64,000 nucleotides of DNA, from NCBI GenBank assembly GCA_050181465.1, contig JBFXDD010000016.1, positions 44,836 to 108,835 on the forward strand, read 5' to 3'. The translations under genes were made by a program, and so were the position numbers. Under the pieces are notes generated by a model. That model had not been told where the DNA came from and did no database searches. It worked only from the letters and a program-made list of their open reading frames with translations. Positions 35,036 to 44,720 of this stretch are shown in pieces (position 1 is the first letter of the stretch; every line of letters begins with the position of its first letter). Source of the stretch: JACRLW01 sp050181465 (lineage in GTDB: Bacteria > Planctomycetota > UBA1135 > UBA2386).

Positions 35036-35540
35036 CGGATCAGCCCGATCGTGCGCAGCGTTACCGAACCGTTCGACGTGATGCGCAGCTCCGCGATCTC
35101 CATCGCAGTGGACAACGCGAGAATCACGTCCGCACCCTTGGGGATCGCGGGCACCGTCAACTGGTGGACTCCATTGATCGTGACGACGAACTCAGTCGAG
35201 GGCGCTGTCGTCCCGCGGAGGAGGAGGCCGGATCCGGGCATCGGTTCCGCAAGACGGATCGACGCGACCTCACCAGGTTTGAATGCGAGAGTGCGGCGCG
35301 CTGCGGGATCCGCGGCGAAGAGCGGCAGAAGCCGAGCGTTCACGCGCCCCTGGAAGATCACGGTCCCCTGCAACCCTACGAGTTGCAACTGCGCCAGACG
35401 CGCAGCCGCACTCTCGGGCGGAACGACTTCGATGGTGAGGCTCACCGGCTCCGCGGTGCGGAGTGCATTGCCTTTGGCAATCGTGTCATCGAGGGACCTC
35501 CGATCCGCAGCGGCGAGAGCGGTCAAACGAAGACCCGATC
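35036..35540 (-). pseudogene. Duplicated C-terminal fragment of the 536-residue lipoprotein gene
   Basis: The translated segment (for example LQLVGLQGTVIFQGRVNARL and TINGVHQLTVPAIPKGADV) is nearly the same as the C-terminal third of the lipoprotein at 51511-53121. The similarity starts at cggatcagcccg on both copies and ends near the gacccgatc at 35532-35540. The fragment lacks the stop of the intact copy, so its frame continues into the miniature element, and it lacks the signal peptide, lipobox and coiled coil. It is therefore a non-functional duplicate. Confidence 0.8.
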
Positions 35541-35786
35541 GGGGCCGAACTTGTGTTCGAGCAGGACGTACCCCAGCACGCGGGTCCCGGCGATCGTGAC
35601 CGAGAACAGCAAGTCGACGTGCTGCGTGTGCTCGCGCTCGTCGAGGAACGTCCCGGGCAGCAGCTCGAGCGAGTTCCAGTCGATGGCTGCGACGAGCTCC
35701 ATGGACAGAAGGCGACGAGCAGCGCCCGCGCGTGCTCGGGCCGCGCGAAGATCGTCCGGAAGAGGGTCGTCGTGCGGATTCGGCAT
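35523..35786 (-). pseudogene. N-terminal fragment of an Rpn/YhgA-like nuclease (PD-(D/E)XK transposase_31 type)
   Basis: The ~87-residue frame contains LDWNSLELLPGTF written as IDWNSLELLPGTFLDE, then HVDLLFSVTIAGTRVLGYVL and LEHKFGPD. This is the conserved N-terminal core of the recombination-promoting nuclease/YhgA family, normally ~300 residues. It is cut at the junction with the duplicated lipoprotein fragment, where an out-of-context stop follows. The first ~25 residues also look shortened relative to the family. It is a remnant of a mobile-element-associated gene. Confidence 0.65.
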
Positions 35787-36023
35787 GCGGACTCCGTGCG
35801 ACGGCGCGCGTGGGAAGAGGTCCGGTCGGCTCGGGTCTCGCGAGACCGATGGGCATCGCTCTCGTCTCGAGTCGAGCTCGGCCTCCAGGCAATGCGCGCG
35901 AGTTCCTTCCCGAATCCAGATGTCGCCCGAGAGCCCGAAGTGTCGGATTCCGGATGATGCGGGGCAGGCAGCAGCGGCGTTCGCTCTGGCCCGCGGCAAT
36001 CGCGCCACCCCCCTTGAAGTCCC

Positions 36024-39000
36024 ATGCTCGACGAATCCCAGAAGACCCGGCTCATGGAGCTGTTCGCAGAGGGCTGCGACCTGCCCGAGGACCGTCGAGC
36101 CGGATTCGTGAATGAGGCGTGCGCAGACGACCCGGAACTGCGCGACCGGCTCACTGAGTTGTTGCGCATTCCGCAGGGGCAGCTCGAAGGGTTCCTGTCC
36201 GAACCGATCCTGGCGGTGCAGCCGAGCCCGCGCGTGTTCCTCGAGTCCTCGGGGCCCATGGACCGAACCGACCGCGAGAATCCGCCCAGGATCGACGGCT
36301 ACGAAGACTTCGTCCGAATCGCGGCCGGGGGCATGGGCACGGTCTACCGGGCGCTGCAGGTTCACCCGATCCGGCGTCCGGTCGCAATCAAGGTCATCCG
36401 GCTGGGGATGGACAGCGAGTCGCTCCTCGCCAGGTTCGACGTCGAACGCCAGACCCTGGCGCGGATGGCGCATCCGTACATCGCTGCGGTCCATGACGCC
36501 GGCCGCGATGCCGACGGCGTCCCCTACATCGCGATGGAGTTCGTCGAGGGGCGGCCCATCACCGAGGCTTGCCGGGCGGCGGGACTCGGACTCGAGAAGC
36601 GGCTCGCCCTGTTCATCAAGCTCTGCGACGCGGTCGATCACGCCCACCGCCGTGGCGTGCTTCATCGCGATCTGAAGCCATCGAACGTGCTGGTGATCCA
36701 CAGCGGCAACGAGTGGATTCCGAAGGTCATCGACTTCGGCATTGCCAAAGCGCTCGGAGGACCTGCGGATGATCTGCGGCTGACAACCATGCACGGCATG
36801 TTCCTTGGCACGCCGGAGTACATGAGCCCGGAGCAGTTGGACGGCGCTGGGGCCGACATCGACAGCCGTGCCGATGTGTATTCGCTCGGCGTCCTACTCT
36901 ACGAACTCATCTGTGGCCGCTTGCCCTTCGATGCGACCGCGCTGCGCAGTCAGGGCATCGTGCGGATGACTTCGGTCCTGCGCGAGCAGGCGCCACCGAA
37001 GCCGAGCACTCGCGCGCGGGATTCCAACTCGGATGAGTTTGCGTCGTGCGAGCACGTGCCCTGGATCGCGCGGCTGCCCGGCGATCTCGACTGGATCGCG
37101 ATGAAGGCGCTCGAGAAGGAGCCCGTGCGCCGCTATGCGTCACCGCACGAGTTGGCCGCCGACATCGCCAATCACTTGGAACATCGACCCGTGTTGGCCG
37201 GCCCGCCGACGGGTCTCTACCGGCTGCGCAAGTTCGTGCGGCGCTACCGTGTGCAGGTGACCGCCGCAGCACTGGTCCTGCTGTCGCTGCTGCTCGGGCT
37301 CTTCGGCACCATCCACTTCCTGATCCAGTCGCTCGCCAACGAGGCGAATGCCGACGCCCGCGCGCGCGACGCCATCGCCGCGCAGCGGCAGGGCGAAGGC
37401 ATCCGACTCGCCACCCATGCCGCGATGCTGGCCACGGAGAGTCCGAACGTCGCTCTGCTGCTCGCCATCGAAGCGAGCGAACTGACCGACGACGCGACGG
37501 TCCATCGGACCATCCACCGGATTCTGCCGCGGCACCAACTGCGGGCGTCGGTGCTCGGCAACGACCAAGACGTGCGCGGCTTGCACTTCCTCGCCGATGG
37601 TCGGCTGGTGCTGCGACCATTCGATTCGTCGGCACTGATCGTGGATGGCGACACGGGCGAGGTCCTCCAGCGCCTGCGTGGCCACACGGACGTGATCACC
37701 GACTCGAGCCTCCACCCCGACGGCACCTTGCTTCTCACCGCTTCCCAGGACGGCACCGCCCGCATCTGGGATCTCGCAGAAGGCACCTGCCGACTCGTGA
37801 CGGCGAAGCACGCCGCACCGCTGACCGGGGCGATGTGGCTCGCCGACGGCGCGCATTTCGCCACCGCGGACGACGCGGGCCTGGTTCGACTTCATGCCAC
37901 CAGTGAGGGCGCCACTCAGAGAAACATCGAGATCGGCGGCAGAGGTCCGGTCCTCTGGCGACTCGATCCCTCACAGGCGCGTCTCGCCACCGCCACGAGC
38001 GAAGGTCCGCTCCGCCTCTTCGACCTCGCCACGGGCAGCCTCGTTCACGAGTTGCCGCGCAACCAGTCGCGAGCCAGCGTTCTCGCGCTGCATTGGTCGG
38101 CCACTGGGGACCGGTTGGTCGCGACGACCGTCAGTCCTGACGGCTTTCGGGAGATCTGGATCTACACCGCCGCGGGCGAACCACTCACAGCACGGTTCGA
38201 CTGGTCGTGCGTCGGCGACCTGGGCGGAAACGACATGCTGGTCTTGCAGCGCGACGCGTGGGGCCGCCTCGACGCGCACAGCGGCGAGATCGCCGACCGC
38301 CGTGAGACGGCAGGTCTCTTGGCGATCCTCGGTGTCGCTCCGGACCGGACCTGGGTGCTCGGCCTCGACCGGCAGATCGACCTGTGCGTCGTGCCCCTGC
38401 CACCGCGCGGGAGCGAGACTCGCAGCGATCTGCGCAAGCTGCTCGGCGAGAGCGAGAAGAAAGGCAGCTTCATCGACGTCGCCTTCGACCCACAGCGATC
38501 GCGCTTCGCGGTCTCCGGCCGGCAGGTTCGGGTGTGGTCGGCGAGACCGGAGTTCGCGGCCGTCGACATCCCGGGTGCACCCGACCAACTCGAGATCAAG
38601 TCGCTGGCGGCCGGCGATCCAGTGCTGGTCCTCGGTCGACGGCGGAGGACGGAGCCACCGACCTGGGAACTCTGGGACGGGTCGGGGCCGCGTCTCTTGG
38701 CAGTCCTCCAACCAGAAGGAATCGAGACGCTCCAACTGTCGAGTTGCGGCACGCGCTTGATCGGCACCAGCCCCGGTCCGTCGGGGTCGACGAAGCTCCC
38801 GCACGGGCGGGTCGTCATCCTGGATCTGGACGGTGCGGTGCTGGCCGATCACGTCCTTCCTCCCGCCGACCAGTACGCCGTGCGCCCAGACGGTGCTGCG
38901 GTCCTGCTCGCCGAGCCTCTCGACGACCCGGCCCCGCTCTCCCGTCTGCTGGACCTCGGCACCGGCCAGCTTCGCGCCGCCCATCCACGGCAGCGTGGCA

Positions 39001-39932
39001 CTCTCTTGTGGTCGGGTGGCACCGAGTTCGACCGTGTCCTCTATTCCTTTGGTGACCAATCGCGCACCGAGGTGATCGACGCGAATGACGGTGCCGCGGT
39101 CGCTTCGGTCATCGGCCCCGCGGGCAAGGGCCACTACGGCGCCGCGGTCAGCCCCGATCACCGGTATCTCCTGATCGTGCTGGGCGATCGGACTGCACGG
39201 GTCTACGACCTCCAGCGACGACAAGCGGACGGCACGCCAGCTCTGTGTGCCGACTATCAGGATCTGGTGCGGTCCAACACCTACGACGGCGGCTTCTTCG
39301 CGGGCGGCCAACGGGCTTGGGTGCGATGCTCCAACGAGGTGCACGTCTTCGAGTCGGCGACTGGCAAGCCCTGGACGGTCTTGCCGCTCGACGCCGAGTG
39401 TCATTCGGTGGTCGATCATCCGAGTCGCAACGAGTTTCTAACCCTCACGCAAGCCGGACGACTGCAGCGCTGGCCCCATGACACCGTCGCGACCGCGCGA
39501 CGCCTCGCCGTCGGTAGCCTGACCGCAAGGCATCTCTATCAGTATCAGGTTGGCACTGCGGATCAGCGGAGGTCCCGCGAGATCGAGGCCCTGCGCGCCG
39601 TGCCGAGTGTTCGCAATCTCACGCGGCTCGCGGAGATCGCGCACGACCAAGGGGATCTCGATACGGCGATCGAGCGGTATTGCAGCGCGATCGAACTGGG
39701 GCCGCTCGCTCCCATGGATCGTCGGCACTACGTGCGCACGCTGGAGCTCTTGTGCCGGCGGCTGGGTCGCGAGGATCGCGGAGCAGGTCGACGAGCGAAC
39801 GATCTGGATGCTGCGTTCGCGGTGCTGCGCGAGGCGGTGCGTTGCGAGGTGCCGCGGGAAGAACTCTTGGCGCTGCCGGGCCTCGAGAGTCTGCGCACCG
39901 ATGCGCGCTTCGCTGGGGTGATGACGCGGTAG
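36024..39932 (+). CDS. Transmembrane Ser/Thr protein kinase with a WD40-like sensor domain
   Basis: A 1302-residue protein. An N-terminal helical region (~1-55) of the type found in planctomycete kinases precedes the kinase domain (~93-385). This has the Gly-rich loop (AAGGMGTVYRA), Lys123 in VAIK, His214-Arg-Asp216 in HRDLKPSN and a DFG. A transmembrane helix lies at about 412-434. The extracytoplasmic part has WD40-like repeats, for example GHTDVITDSSLHPDGTLLL and TARIWDL, and ends with a TPR-like pair. An ECF sigma gene follows after 51 bases on the same strand, which suggests that the kinase and sigma factor work together. Confidence 0.9.
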   Translation: MLDESQKTRLMELFAEGCDLPEDRRAGFVNEACADDPELRDRLTELLRIPQGQLEGFLSEPILAVQPSPRVFLESSGPMDRTDRENPPRIDGYEDFVRIAAGGMGTVYRALQVHPIRRPVAIKVIRLGMDSESLLARFDVERQTLARMAHPYIAAVHDAGRDADGVPYIAMEFVEGRPITEACRAAGLGLEKRLALFIKLCDAVDHAHRRGVLHRDLKPSNVLVIHSGNEWIPKVIDFGIAKALGGPADDLRLTTMHGMFLGTPEYMSPEQLDGAGADIDSRADVYSLGVLLYELICGRLPFDATALRSQGIVRMTSVLREQAPPKPSTRARDSNSDEFASCEHVPWIARLPGDLDWIAMKALEKEPVRRYASPHELAADIANHLEHRPVLAGPPTGLYRLRKFVRRYRVQVTAAALVLLSLLLGLFGTIHFLIQSLANEANADARARDAIAAQRQGEGIRLATHAAMLATESPNVALLLAIEASELTDDATVHRTIHRILPRHQLRASVLGNDQDVRGLHFLADGRLVLRPFDSSALIVDGDTGEVLQRLRGHTDVITDSSLHPDGTLLLTASQDGTARIWDLAEGTCRLVTAKHAAPLTGAMWLADGAHFATADDAGLVRLHATSEGATQRNIEIGGRGPVLWRLDPSQARLATATSEGPLRLFDLATGSLVHELPRNQSRASVLALHWSATGDRLVATTVSPDGFREIWIYTAAGEPLTARFDWSCVGDLGGNDMLVLQRDAWGRLDAHSGEIADRRETAGLLAILGVAPDRTWVLGLDRQIDLCVVPLPPRGSETRSDLRKLLGESEKKGSFIDVAFDPQRSRFAVSGRQVRVWSARPEFAAVDIPGAPDQLEIKSLAAGDPVLVLGRRRRTEPPTWELWDGSGPRLLAVLQPEGIETLQLSSCGTRLIGTSPGPSGSTKLPHGRVVILDLDGAVLADHVLPPADQYAVRPDGAAVLLAEPLDDPAPLSRLLDLGTGQLRAAHPRQRGTLLWSGGTEFDRVLYSFGDQSRTEVIDANDGAAVASVIGPAGKGHYGAAVSPDHRYLLIVLGDRTARVYDLQRRQADGTPALCADYQDLVRSNTYDGGFFAGGQRAWVRCSNEVHVFESATGKPWTVLPLDAECHSVVDHPSRNEFLTLTQAGRLQRWPHDTVATARRLAVGSLTARHLYQYQVGTADQRRSREIEALRAVPSVRNLTRLAEIAHDQGDLDTAIERYCSAIELGPLAPMDRRHYVRTLELLCRRLGREDRGAGRRANDLDAAFAVLREAVRCEVPREELLALPGLESLRTDARFAGVMTR

Positions 39933-39983
39933 TGGCGCTGTGGGACCCGAACGCGCGTTGGATCGCTACACTCCCGCACCGCG

Positions 39984-40547
39984 ATGGACGACCACCCCAT
40001 CACCCGCGCCCTGCAACGCGCCGCGCTCCGCGAGCCCGACGCACAGGAAGCGCTGTGGGCCTTGGTTTACGAAGACCTGCGCGGCATCGCGGCGGCGCGG
40101 CTACGGATGTTGCAGCCGGGACAGACTCTGCAAGCGACCGCTCTGGTTCACGAAGCTTGGCTGCGACTCAACCAGCACGGCGCCCTCGACTGGCAGGACC
40201 GCCAGCACTTCTACAGCGCCGCCGCACGCTCGATGCGCAACATCCTCGTCGACCACGCGCGCACCGCGCAGCGACAGAAGCGCGGGGGCGGCAGACCGCG
40301 CGAAGCGCTGCCCGACAACCTGATCGCCGAGGCCGCGCTGTCGGGAGTCGATCTGATCGCACTCGACGAAGCTCTCGATGCATTGGCCGCCGAGTTCGAA
40401 CGGCCGGCGCGAATCCTCAACCTGCGATTCTTCGCCGGCATGGACATCGACGAGATCGCGACGATGTTCGACGTGACGCCACGCACCGTCGAACGCGACC
40501 TCCGCTTCGCGCGGACCTGGCTGCGCTGCCATCTGGACCGCGAGTAG
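39984..40547 (+). CDS. ECF sigma factor (kinase-associated type)
   Basis: A 187-residue sigma factor. Region 2 includes LQATALVHEAWLRL and HFYSAAARSMRNILVDHAR, followed by the RQKRGGG linker typical of the sigma-70 ECF-like group common in planctomycetes and acidobacteria. Region 4 includes FFAGMDIDEIATMFDVTPRTVERDL, a helix-turn-helix. It lies 51 bases after the Ser/Thr kinase gene. In planctomycetes such sigma genes are often paired with kinases, and phosphorylation is thought to control them. No anti-sigma gene is adjacent. Confidence 0.9.
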   Translation: MDDHPITRALQRAALREPDAQEALWALVYEDLRGIAAARLRMLQPGQTLQATALVHEAWLRLNQHGALDWQDRQHFYSAAARSMRNILVDHARTAQRQKRGGGRPREALPDNLIAEAALSGVDLIALDEALDALAAEFERPARILNLRFFAGMDIDEIATMFDVTPRTVERDLRFARTWLRCHLDRE

Positions 40548-40568
40548 CGACGGCACGCAAGCGTTGCC

Positions 40569-42812
40569 TCACCCGCCGATCCGCATTCGGATCGTGCTGG
40601 AGAGTTCGATGCTCCGCCCAGCGAGGCAATTGCCTGCACCGAGCAAGCTGATGCCCTGGACGAACGCTTCCGCACCGATGAGGCACGGATCGAACGGGAT
40701 CGCGAGGTCGAGACCGCTCATGATCGGGATGGAGAACGACACCAGCGGGTCGGTTCCCAGCGTGCAGCCCGAGCAGATCAGGGTCGAGCGCTGGGCGAAT
40801 CCCAGGATCAGCAAGTCGTTGATGAAGAGGCTGGGCGATCGGAAGTTCACCGTCTGGCCGATCACCGGTAGGCCACGCGTGGTGATCGTCAGACTGCCGC
40901 AGCCGGGCGACACGTTCGCGAAACTGCCGTTGGTGAACGTCTCCGAGTAGAGCACCCCCTTGATACTGGCCGGCCCCGACGACGGGATGCTGGCCCACGC
41001 GAAGAGCGCATCGTCGAACGACGTTCCGCCCGACTGCCGGGAGGCGACCGCCGGATTCCGATTGGTCGTCGGGCTGCGATCCCCGACGTTGTACCAGTTG
41101 CCGTTGATCCGCCCGTCGCTCGCCCGGCCGCTGGCCCAGAGTTCGTACGCCGTCCCGACACCGCCGACCCGATCTTCGATGGCGACGACGGAGCGTCCGT
41201 TGATGCTCGCGATCGCCGAGATGAGATCGTCGTCGCCTTGGGTGTCCTCGATGGGGACGTGGCTGGTGTAGCCCGGAAGCCCTGTCGGGGTCGACGGCGG
41301 ACTCAAGTCGATGAACCAGACGTCGAACTCAGTGTTCGTGCCAGAGACCTCCTGCCGCGAGTAGGACAGCGCGAAGCGGGATCCGTCACCATCGACCGAG
41401 GGCAAGAGTGGATTTCGATTGCCGGTCGAGACGTAGCCGCTTTGGCTCAGTGGGTTCGAGTTGGCATCCATGAACCGGGCGCCGATCGAATTGCCGCCGC
41501 GCGTCTCCCATGCCACGAGGTACCGGCGGCTGGCACCCCCCGACCTGGAGATCACCGGACGGCGCGCGCTGGGGTTGTTCTCGACCAGGAATCCGCGGCG
41601 GAAGAACATCGAACCGTCGGCGTTCACCGTGAACTCACCCCAGCGAATGCCGGCATTGGCGTCGCACCAGACCACCGGCACTTCCGTCCCGGTGCTGAAG
41701 GTCTCGCCGCCCACCGACGGCTCGTACTCATCGGCAGCCGTGCCGGCAGCGACCAGTTCGGGCCCGCGAGACCCGGACGTTGGTTCGACGGTGCGGACGA
41801 TGATGTTCCTGGAGCCGATGGCGCCCCGTTGATAGGTGACCACGAAGCAGCGTCGCGCGACGTTCATTGCGACGTGCGGTTCGCGCTCGTCCGCGGTCGA
41901 GTTGTCGATGTGGATCAACGCGCCGATGAGCCGCCCGCAGCTGTCCACGCGCTGTGCACGGATGTCGGTGTCCGAGGCGGAGTAGGGATGCTCCCAGACG
42001 ACCAGGTACCGATCGAGAGCTGCCAGGTAGGCGACATCCGGCTTGAGCGCACCCGCCGAATCGCTGGCCAAGTTCAGCCGCGTCGAGATCGGCGGGTCGA
42101 GGACCAGCGGATAGGCGGCGGTGCGGACGAAGGACGCGGGCAGCACCAACTCCAGGTGCGTGCCTGAGTAGTTCATGTGTCCCGTCTGCCGCCGCCCGCG
42201 GGCGTCGATGCCGACGACCGCGCCGACGTCGATGCCACCGGCATCGCCGACCCGGAATTGCAGTTCACCGAGCCCCTGCCCGTGGGGCGCATCCATCGGC
42301 GTCTCGACCTTCAGGCGGACCACCAGGTCGCCGTCACCAAGCGGTTCCGAGGGGAACACGAAGCTCTGCTCCACCCCGTCGGGACGCACTTCGTAGCGCT
42401 CGGTGATCTCGCCGCGCTCGTAAGTCGCGATCCGGCCCGACGGCCGCGGCTGGACGCCAAAGGACGACACGAACAGCGAGGTCTCGCCGCGGTGGATCGA
42501 CTCGAGTTGCAGACGCAGCGGCTGGTTGGTCGGCACGGACCGACCCAGTGCCGGGGTGAAGCGGATGCCGTGCTCGTCGAGGACGGCCTTGTAGTCGTCG
42601 CCGATGGCAAGGAGCGCACCGTCCACCCACTCCAGAGTCGAGGAACCGCCGGAGATCGAGAACGGGACACCGAAGGTGCCATCGCGGCTTTGCTCCTCGG
42701 CGATCGAAGTCGGATCGACCGGGATGCGTTCGACGAGTCCCTGGGCAGCGAGGACGGAAGAGAGCAGGGCGACGCAGGCTGCGGGAAGCCCATGAGCAGA
42801 GGCGAATGTCAT
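40569..42812 (-). CDS. Large secreted protein, paralogue of the gene at 24080
   Basis: A 747-residue protein with a signal peptide (MTFASAHGLPAACVALLSSVLA). The block GVEQSFVF, GDGDLVVRLKVE, AAYPLVLDPP matches the corresponding block of the 785-residue protein at 24080-26437. The middle (~280-600) has repeated beta segments resembling a propeller, for example LDRYLVVWEHPYS and FALSYSRQE. The C-terminal module (from about 610) starts SPGCGSLTI and differs from that of the paralogue. It converges with the ECF sigma gene, 21 bases apart. The role is unknown; extracellular or surface location is inferred. Confidence 0.7.
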   Translation of the reverse strand: MTFASAHGLPAACVALLSSVLAAQGLVERIPVDPTSIAEEQSRDGTFGVPFSISGGSSTLEWVDGALLAIGDDYKAVLDEHGIRFTPALGRSVPTNQPLRLQLESIHRGETSLFVSSFGVQPRPSGRIATYERGEITERYEVRPDGVEQSFVFPSEPLGDGDLVVRLKVETPMDAPHGQGLGELQFRVGDAGGIDVGAVVGIDARGRRQTGHMNYSGTHLELVLPASFVRTAAYPLVLDPPISTRLNLASDSAGALKPDVAYLAALDRYLVVWEHPYSASDTDIRAQRVDSCGRLIGALIHIDNSTADEREPHVAMNVARRCFVVTYQRGAIGSRNIIVRTVEPTSGSRGPELVAAGTAADEYEPSVGGETFSTGTEVPVVWCDANAGIRWGEFTVNADGSMFFRRGFLVENNPSARRPVISRSGGASRRYLVAWETRGGNSIGARFMDANSNPLSQSGYVSTGNRNPLLPSVDGDGSRFALSYSRQEVSGTNTEFDVWFIDLSPPSTPTGLPGYTSHVPIEDTQGDDDLISAIASINGRSVVAIEDRVGGVGTAYELWASGRASDGRINGNWYNVGDRSPTTNRNPAVASRQSGGTSFDDALFAWASIPSSGPASIKGVLYSETFTNGSFANVSPGCGSLTITTRGLPVIGQTVNFRSPSLFINDLLILGFAQRSTLICSGCTLGTDPLVSFSIPIMSGLDLAIPFDPCLIGAEAFVQGISLLGAGNCLAGRSIELSSTIRMRIGG

Positions 42813-43045
42813 GCAGGTCGTCTCGAGGGAGATTGAGTCAGCGAGAGAGTGAGCGAGGCAGATGCGGCGCGCTGCATCACACCGGTGTCGCAGCGATCGG
42901 CCTGTCACTCACACGGCCCGTTTCCGACAGATCGATCCAGACGCGACACGCTTCTTCGAGAATTTTCGATCCACGCTCTGCCGGCAGTCGACGCGGCCCT
43001 GCCGAGATGGCGCGACTGTCGCGACATGAAGCGGACCGAGACAAG

Positions 43046-43255
43046 CCGCACGCGCAATCCGCGCACGGAACCCGTCGGCCACGCCTTCGGCAGCGCAGTC
43101 AGCAGCGTCACTTCGCCATCGTGCGACTGCACCAGCATCTCGGCGATGCCCGCAGCACCCCAGAAGTTCCCGTCGATCTGAGACGGTGGATGGTCGTCGA
43201 AGAGGCTTGGCAGCGTCGACTTGCGCAACAACGGGCGCACGGTCGCGTGCGCAGT
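43046..43255 (-). pseudogene. C-terminal fragment of a GH95 alpha-L-fucosidase-like gene
   Basis: The translation PSLFDDHPPSQIDGNFWG, AAGIAEMLVQSHDGEV, LPKAWPTGSVRGLR is the very conserved end of GH95 1,2-alpha-L-fucosidases, which are normally ~750 residues. Only about 70 residues of it are present. Upstream the similarity stops near 43255, and downstream the frame becomes Arg/Ser-rich. It lies beside the IS91-type remnant, so the rest was probably lost in a mobile-element event. Confidence 0.75.
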
Positions 43256-43324
43256 CGCGGCATCCGTCGCGCGCGACGTCGTCCCAAGCGCTCACTCATG
43301 GACGAAGACCGCCTCGATCGACTG

Positions 43325-43878
43325 TGCACGTCACCAACTACCACGGGGTCTTCGCTCCCGCGGCGTCCCTCCGCGATCGAGTCGTTCCCGCTCCCGATGC
43401 GCACGAGGCCGTCGTCGAGTGCTCGCACACGACGACCAGCGCGAACGACCCCTCGGACTCCCCGCCACGGCCTCGCTCGCCACGACGATACTCCTGGGCC
43501 GAACTCCTCCGCCGCGTGTTCCTTCTCGAGATGCTGACCTGCCCTCACTGCGGCGGAAGACGCAGGCTCCTCGCGTTTCTGACCGATCCCCGCGTCGTCG
43601 AGAAGTTCCTGGCTCATCTCGACCTGCCGACCGACTCCCCACCCGTCGCCCCTACTCGACCACCACCCCAGCCTTCTCTGCACTTCCCTTGATCCCCGCA
43701 CATCGAGCGAACACTCCGCGCCCGACCGGAGAAACCACGCTCGCCTCGATCATCCCGCGGAAGAGCGCCTGACACCCGCCCTCCTCATCCGCCTTCCTCC
43801 ACCTTCGGACGACCGGCCGGCCAACCGCTTCGCATCGACGGACGGACCGCGCAGACGGCTTGAACCTCCTATCCTGCC
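43325..43878 (+). mobile_element. IS91-type transposase remnant, copy 1, with downstream flank
   Basis: The frame to 43692 encodes the C-terminal end of an IS91-family (Y2-type) transposase: YHGVFAPAASLRDRVV, then YSWAELLRRVFLLEML and CPHCGGRRRLLAFLTDP. The last has the CPxCGG zinc-like motif of the family end. The catalytic N-terminal part is missing. The ~190 bases after the stop are also shared with copy 2 (50640-51017), and both copies end at the same point (cctatcctgcc), which may mark the element's end. It is not active by itself. Confidence 0.8.
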
Positions 43879-44005
43879 CGCCGTCGATCCCGTCCGCCCG
43901 GCGGACCGGGCCGCCGGCGTCCTCGCGTGCGTGGGCGAGCGCCTTGCCGGCGACGGCCTCGTTCAGCGCAGCGGCGTCCACGAGCACCGGCAGCGCGGCG
44001 CGGCA

Positions 44006-44223
44006 CTACTTGCGCCGGACGTAGGACTTCGCCGGCTTCAGCAGTGCGCGCGCCGCCGCGTCGCGGGCCTTCTCCGTCGCGGACGCGAGCGCATCGACGT
44101 CGCCGAGCAGCGCGTCGAAGGCCTTGTCGAGCCGGCGGCGGACCGCTGCGTCCTCGAGCGCCGCGATCGATCCGCGCGCAGCGCGGGCAGGGCCAGCAGC
44201 AGGACCACTCCGACCCGCTTCAT
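44006..44223 (-). pseudogene. Possible frameshifted small secreted protein gene
   Basis: An ATG at 44223 opens a signal-peptide-like MKRVGVVLLLALPALRA. The following frame is Arg/Ser-rich and unlike a protein, but a shift of frame gives IAALEDAAVRRRLDKAFDAL, then DALASATEKARDAAARALLK and a stop at 44006, a normal-looking helical stretch. The two parts are out of frame by one step. It is either a broken gene or a chance pattern in GC-rich DNA. No family is recognised. Confidence 0.3.
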
Positions 44224-44288
44224 CGCGCGACCTCCGCGTCGACGACGACCTCGCGGAACTCAGGCCGGAACTCCGCCGGGCCCTGCCG

Positions 44289-44472
44289 CTAGCCCGGATT
44301 ATTCGTGAACGTCTGCTGCGATCGCTGCAAGTCGCGCCCGGCGGCGTCGCTACGTCGGCTCCTCCCTGGCAGCGTAGCTACAGCTACGCTTCGGTCGTCG
44401 ACCGACGCAGCTCCTTGCCGGACATCGACCTGCGTCGATCTCGCGACGACGTTCACGAATAATCCGGGCTAG
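44289..44472. repeat. Miniature inverted-repeat element (184 bp copy, perfect ends)
   Basis: The first and last 25 bases are perfect inverted repeats (outer 20: ctagcccggattattcgtga). Inside lies a second hairpin, agcgtagct-ac-agctacgct (44371-44390). It has no transposase gene, so it is a MITE-like or REP-like element mobilised in trans, or a structured RNA source. Other copies are at 34836-35018 and 19485-19579, with a solo end at 6618. Its perfect ends suggest it is the youngest copy in the window. Confidence 0.85.
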
Positions 44473-44720
44473 GCCTGCAGCCCGACGAAGCCGGGCGGCA
44501 GCGTCGAGGTCGCGGTGACCTTCTCCTTGCCGGTCGGACCGAAGCGCGCCTCGCTGCGCCCGTCCGTGACGACGAGCTCGACGCGCGCGCCACGCCGCGC
44601 GCTGCGTCCCTGGCTGGCCGCGACGCTCGCCGCCGCAGCCGCGACCGCACGGTAGCACCCGCGCGACGTCGTGTGGACGACGCCGTCGGCCGACGCGCAC
44701 AGCTCGATGCCGCCCGGCAA
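44469..44720 (-). pseudogene. Gene fragment cut by the miniature element
   Basis: The frame up to 44720 gives a plausible protein end: VELVVTDGRSEARFGPTGKE, then KVTATSTLPPGFVGLQA. Its stop codon (tag, 44469-44471) is supplied by the last bases of the miniature element. The upstream frame has no clear start and soon becomes low complexity. The most likely reading is an older gene truncated by insertion or by a rearrangement at the element. No family is recognised. Confidence 0.3.

Noticed and set aside
37971..39419. A 482-codon open frame on the minus strand
   Set aside because: Antisense to the WD40-like part of the kinase gene, with no signal or domain.
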